From positions 460,001 to 524,000 of the forward strand of contig NZ_CP094226.1 of assembly GCF_022749195.1 (NCBI RefSeq): a DNA stretch of 64,000 nt, given 5' to 3'. This DNA is from Streptococcus oralis (lineage in GTDB: Bacteria; Bacillota; Bacilli; Lactobacillales; Streptococcaceae). The notes beneath the pieces were generated by a model, which did no database searches, was not told the DNA's origin, and saw nothing but the letters and a program-made list of their open reading frames with translations. The position numbers and the translations under genes are program-made. Positions 63,501 to 64,000 of this stretch are shown here, piece by piece (the stretch's first letter is position 1; each line of letters begins with the position of its first letter).

Positions 63501-64000
63501 GCGAACAGCTCTCGGAGTAGCAGCAGATACTTCTTTGGATGAACTATACTTAGACACTGCATTTACGCAAGTGAAAAGTAAGCTATCAGGTGAGCTTCGC
63601 AAAGTGCTGGCTATGGATAAGGCTATCAATACTGAAGGTGAAGTAGTTAAGGATTATCTTGTTAAGAAGATTCTTGCTGATAAAGAAGCTTTCCTATTAG
63701 GGTTGACTTACCTTAACCGTTGGTACAATATCAACTATGACACCTTTAATGTTAAGGACTTGTCGGCTTACAAGATGGATTTCTATGGTAAGAATGACGT
63801 TTCGGTTCTTGATACAATCATTGCTTTAGGGAAATCAGGACTTGAGAATCTCAAGGCTAAGAACAACTATACAGCATATGATAATTCGCTCTCTGAAGCA
63901 ACTGGCAAGCGAGGACTCTTCAATTACCTTGAAGGCTACCGTCAGCTCTTCCTACCATACAAGACCAATAATGAATGGCTCAAGACCAATACAAAAGCCT
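57589..64000 (+). CDS. zinc metalloprotease surface protein (IgA1 protease/Zmp family), 3' end beyond window
   Basis: An uninterrupted frame of over 2137 codons. Order: YSIRK-like signal (FSFRKLSVGLVSATIGSFFL), an N-terminal LPKTG (near 57904) followed by two hydrophobic segments, the unusual N-terminal sortase signal of the IgA1 protease/ZmpB family. Then come one divergent G5-like unit (near 58440), 54-bp repeats (PVHEVPELTEYGT-type), six G5 domains of 288 bp (59417-61090), a helical FIVAR-like segment, and the M26 N-terminal beta-helix region (near 62380, ISNIDFKDVNIVGTYDS). The HExxH active site is not reached. It is probably secreted to cleave host proteins; the target cannot be told. 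Confidence 0.9.
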   Translation, partial: MKHRFYGEKRQRFSFRKLSVGLVSATIGSFFLNGQMAGGLTSVKAAEIQSQQSAQVKYHYVVESELTEAEKSALIREIPKHVEDASETYYLVYRPTTQGDKSGVLPKTGHSGLWESTFTAMGLALLVLVVVRGRNGKRYLSSILLVTGMGSILLSPTVLAVTNIELAAYNQSLNLGLGDALPAPLKIDGYDYIGYLKNKEQNDGHLAHSVQKENPTLDLEKGKESELKPSETNLDMKEIVSDKGDGLKEEEREAIAAKEIEFTRSTPIYDLPELKISEQKSVQELPYQTKYQYTDELAQGQSKVIQSGVRGQRTVVTRHYRKGQEIVKSEMISDQVTLEPVSEIILVGTASTNSIPKETPVHELPELTEYGTTPETAPVHEVPELAEYGTSSDTAPVQEIPELTEYGANPETSPVHEVPELTEYGTNPESSPVHEVPELTEYGTTPEIAPVHEVPELTEYGTSPETAPVHEVPELAEYGTSSDTPPVQEIPELTEYGANPETSPVHEVPELTEYGTNPESSPVHEVPELTEYGTTPEIAPVHEVPELTEYGTSPETAPVHEVPELAEYGTSSDTPPVQEIPELMEYGTTLDTAPIHENSELELTTNDEVRIEKIDFSIDEQYTDEIPEGSRQIVTPGVEGERTIKTRVYSSNGQEIDRQELSNEETLAPVTQIVKVGTAKPNMVPNDPPQVDALPEYPLTYTDETRVEKINFSIHEEETDELVQDARQITTPGVEGERTIKTRVYSSNGQEVDRQELSNEETLAPVTQIVKVGTAKPSMVPNDPPQVDALPEYPLTYTDETRVEKINFSIREEETDELVQDARQITTPGVEGKRTIKTRVYSSNGQEVDRQELSNEETLAPVTQIVKVGTAKPTMVPNDPPQVDALPEYPLTYTDETRVEKINFSIREEETDELVQDARQITTPGVEGKRTIKTRVYSSNGQEVDRQELSNEETLAPVTQIVKVGTAKPTMVPNEAPKADTLPEYPLTYTDETRVEKIAFNIEEQHTDELVQDARQIATPGVQGERTIKTRVYSSNGQVVDRQELSNEETLAPVTQIVKVGTAKPTMVPNEAPKADALPEYPLTYTDETRIEKIAFNIEEQYTDELVQDARQIATPGVEGERTIKTRVYSSNGQELDRQELSNEETLAPVTQIVKVGTAKPNMVPSDAPKAEALEEFDLISLHNLLAESDQIKAQARYFNDSQSHQSNYDAALTAGQAILSQSQASQAEVNQLVEQINQAKAQLSGLEVVKTALQTEYDLNPTVKTSVKYKNADSEKQTAYTDELTKAEGVLNNQTATQVQVNQVLASLTAAKEALNGVPKVKPTVSILSLTENADDKSVTVQYRLEDQTKSFRSATAELYQGDQLVRTLPITNFAGSLKIGDLDYYTGYTLKTKLTYELDNGSFTEFETDSRNFELEYKKIAFRDIDSVEFYHKENDQYKRFVSMNSMPTDLSTYFVKIKSSESKEILLPVHSISEAEKDGKAVYKVNVTLPELVQESETGYKSGHDFYISKAVPSQQNVYTSFAGLVDAMKRNMAGNYVLGADLDASEVNLAPADYVYLKGNFTGSLTGSQNGKQYAIYNLAKPLFENLKSGSTISNIDFKDVNIVGTYDSAAVARNAENALITDVSVQGRVSVVGNASNVAGLVVNGTNTKITNSSFTGTILSNSQQIKAYNVGGLVASLKGGESLLSQSKADVTIISGARSNEQRIGGLVGRLENNARITKSYVTGKVYNATTNGQIGGVVGSNYFNGLVDNVISNVSGTNVYSISGDQGYKNDRITQAYKVAKSETLKNDQFVTSTITQEEMEEKLTAMDITTSLDDTNLNMRFVDYGEVNNAQFDRGYSYANMEKLLPFYNKETIVSFANKIPKEHKLNKEYLLDVVPMKDHQVVTDIHSNKTAINRLMLHYMDNTIDYLEISYQGDFVNQGIAEYSIKGLDLLYTPEAFVSDYTSILNQVLPELNKVVLDSPAMRTALGVAADTSLDELYLDTAFTQVKSKLSGELRKVLAMDKAINTEGEVVKDYLVKKILADKEAFLLGLTYLNRWYNINYDTFNVKDLSAYKMDFYGKNDVSVLDTIIALGKSGLENLKAKNNYTAYDNSLSEATGKRGLFNYLEGYRQLFLPYKTNNEWLKTNTKA
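58662..59349 (+). repeat. 54-bp tandem repeats with 270-bp higher-order repeat
   Basis: About thirteen units of 18 codons (P-V-H-E-V-P-E-L-T-E-Y-G-T then five variable residues). Five units form a 270-bp block: 58774-59043 reads identical to 59044-59313, and a third copy starts at 59314. It is in frame in the Zmp gene. Confidence 0.93.
59417..61090 (+). repeat. G5 domain array, 288-bp period
   Basis: Six tandem units of 96 codons with the G5 core ITTPGVEGERTIKTRVYSSN and spacer TQIVKVGTAKP. The unit at 59924-60211 reads identical to the next at 60212-60499; outer units are more diverged. G5 domains are thought to bind N-acetylglucosamine or act as stalks. Confidence 0.92.

Overview
The window is chromosomal DNA from a mitis-group Streptococcus (S. 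mitis, S. oralis or a close relative of S. pneumoniae). The evidence is the gene order, the streptococcal LPXTG surface proteins with YSIRK-type signals, BOX repeats (the interspersed repeats typical of pneumococcus and its relatives), and core proteins of streptococcal type and length (FtsA, FtsZ, SepF, DivIVA, PBP2B). From memory, the PBP2B sequence differs from the pneumococcal R6 protein at many positions, so a commensal mitis-group species is more likely than S. pneumoniae.

Layout. 1-1510: queCDE queuosine operon on the minus strand, cut by the left edge, with a preQ1-type riboswitch candidate in its leader. 1550-2703: trxA, a small DUF4649-type gene and a MarR regulator, with two copies of one operator-like 12-mer. 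2758-3885: lrgAB-like pair. 3917-5729: GntR regulator with a two-gene ABC exporter. 5811-10435: nrdR-dnaB-dnaI-nitroreductase-der. 10570-12272: a TPM-domain protein and LemA, preceded by three phased WalR/VicR-type boxes. 12405-13608: small membrane protein and a DNA alkylation repair protein. 13650-21918: secA, two tandem DAHP synthases, acpS, alr and recG, then a complete BOX element.

22152-40943 is the accessory and sialic-acid region. It contains a CE7 acetyl esterase, an AT-rich restriction-modification locus, the sialidase nanA, nanE, a sialic-acid type ABC importer without its own ATPase, yhcH, yesL, N-acetylneuraminate lyase, nanK and the RpiR-type regulator nanR. Together these encode release of sialic acid from host glycans, deacetylation, uptake, and breakdown to N-acetylglucosamine-6-phosphate. 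Four promoters here (esterase, nanA, nanE, lyase) share the same motif geometry. A SAM-dependent methyltransferase cassette sits between nanK and nanR, flanked by two copies of the nanK 3' end.

41199-57284 is core cell-wall and division DNA: pbp2B, recR, ddl, murF, NUDIX, a YwaF-like protein, ftsA, ftsZ, ylmE, sepF, ylmG, ylmH, a short extra DivIVA-like gene, divIVA, a T-box leader and ileS. From 57589 to beyond the right edge runs a very large zinc-metalloprotease (IgA1 protease/Zmp family) surface gene with a 54-bp repeat block and an array of G5 domains.

The most notable observation is in the restriction-modification locus. The nuclease-methyltransferase ORF ends in G GGA AAA TAG. Six bases after the heptamer begins a 12-bp hairpin, and the specificity-subunit frame continues in -1 with no ATG, GTG or TTG for about 100 codons. 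This has all the elements of a programmed -1 ribosomal frameshift that would make a single 1064-residue restriction-modification-specificity protein.
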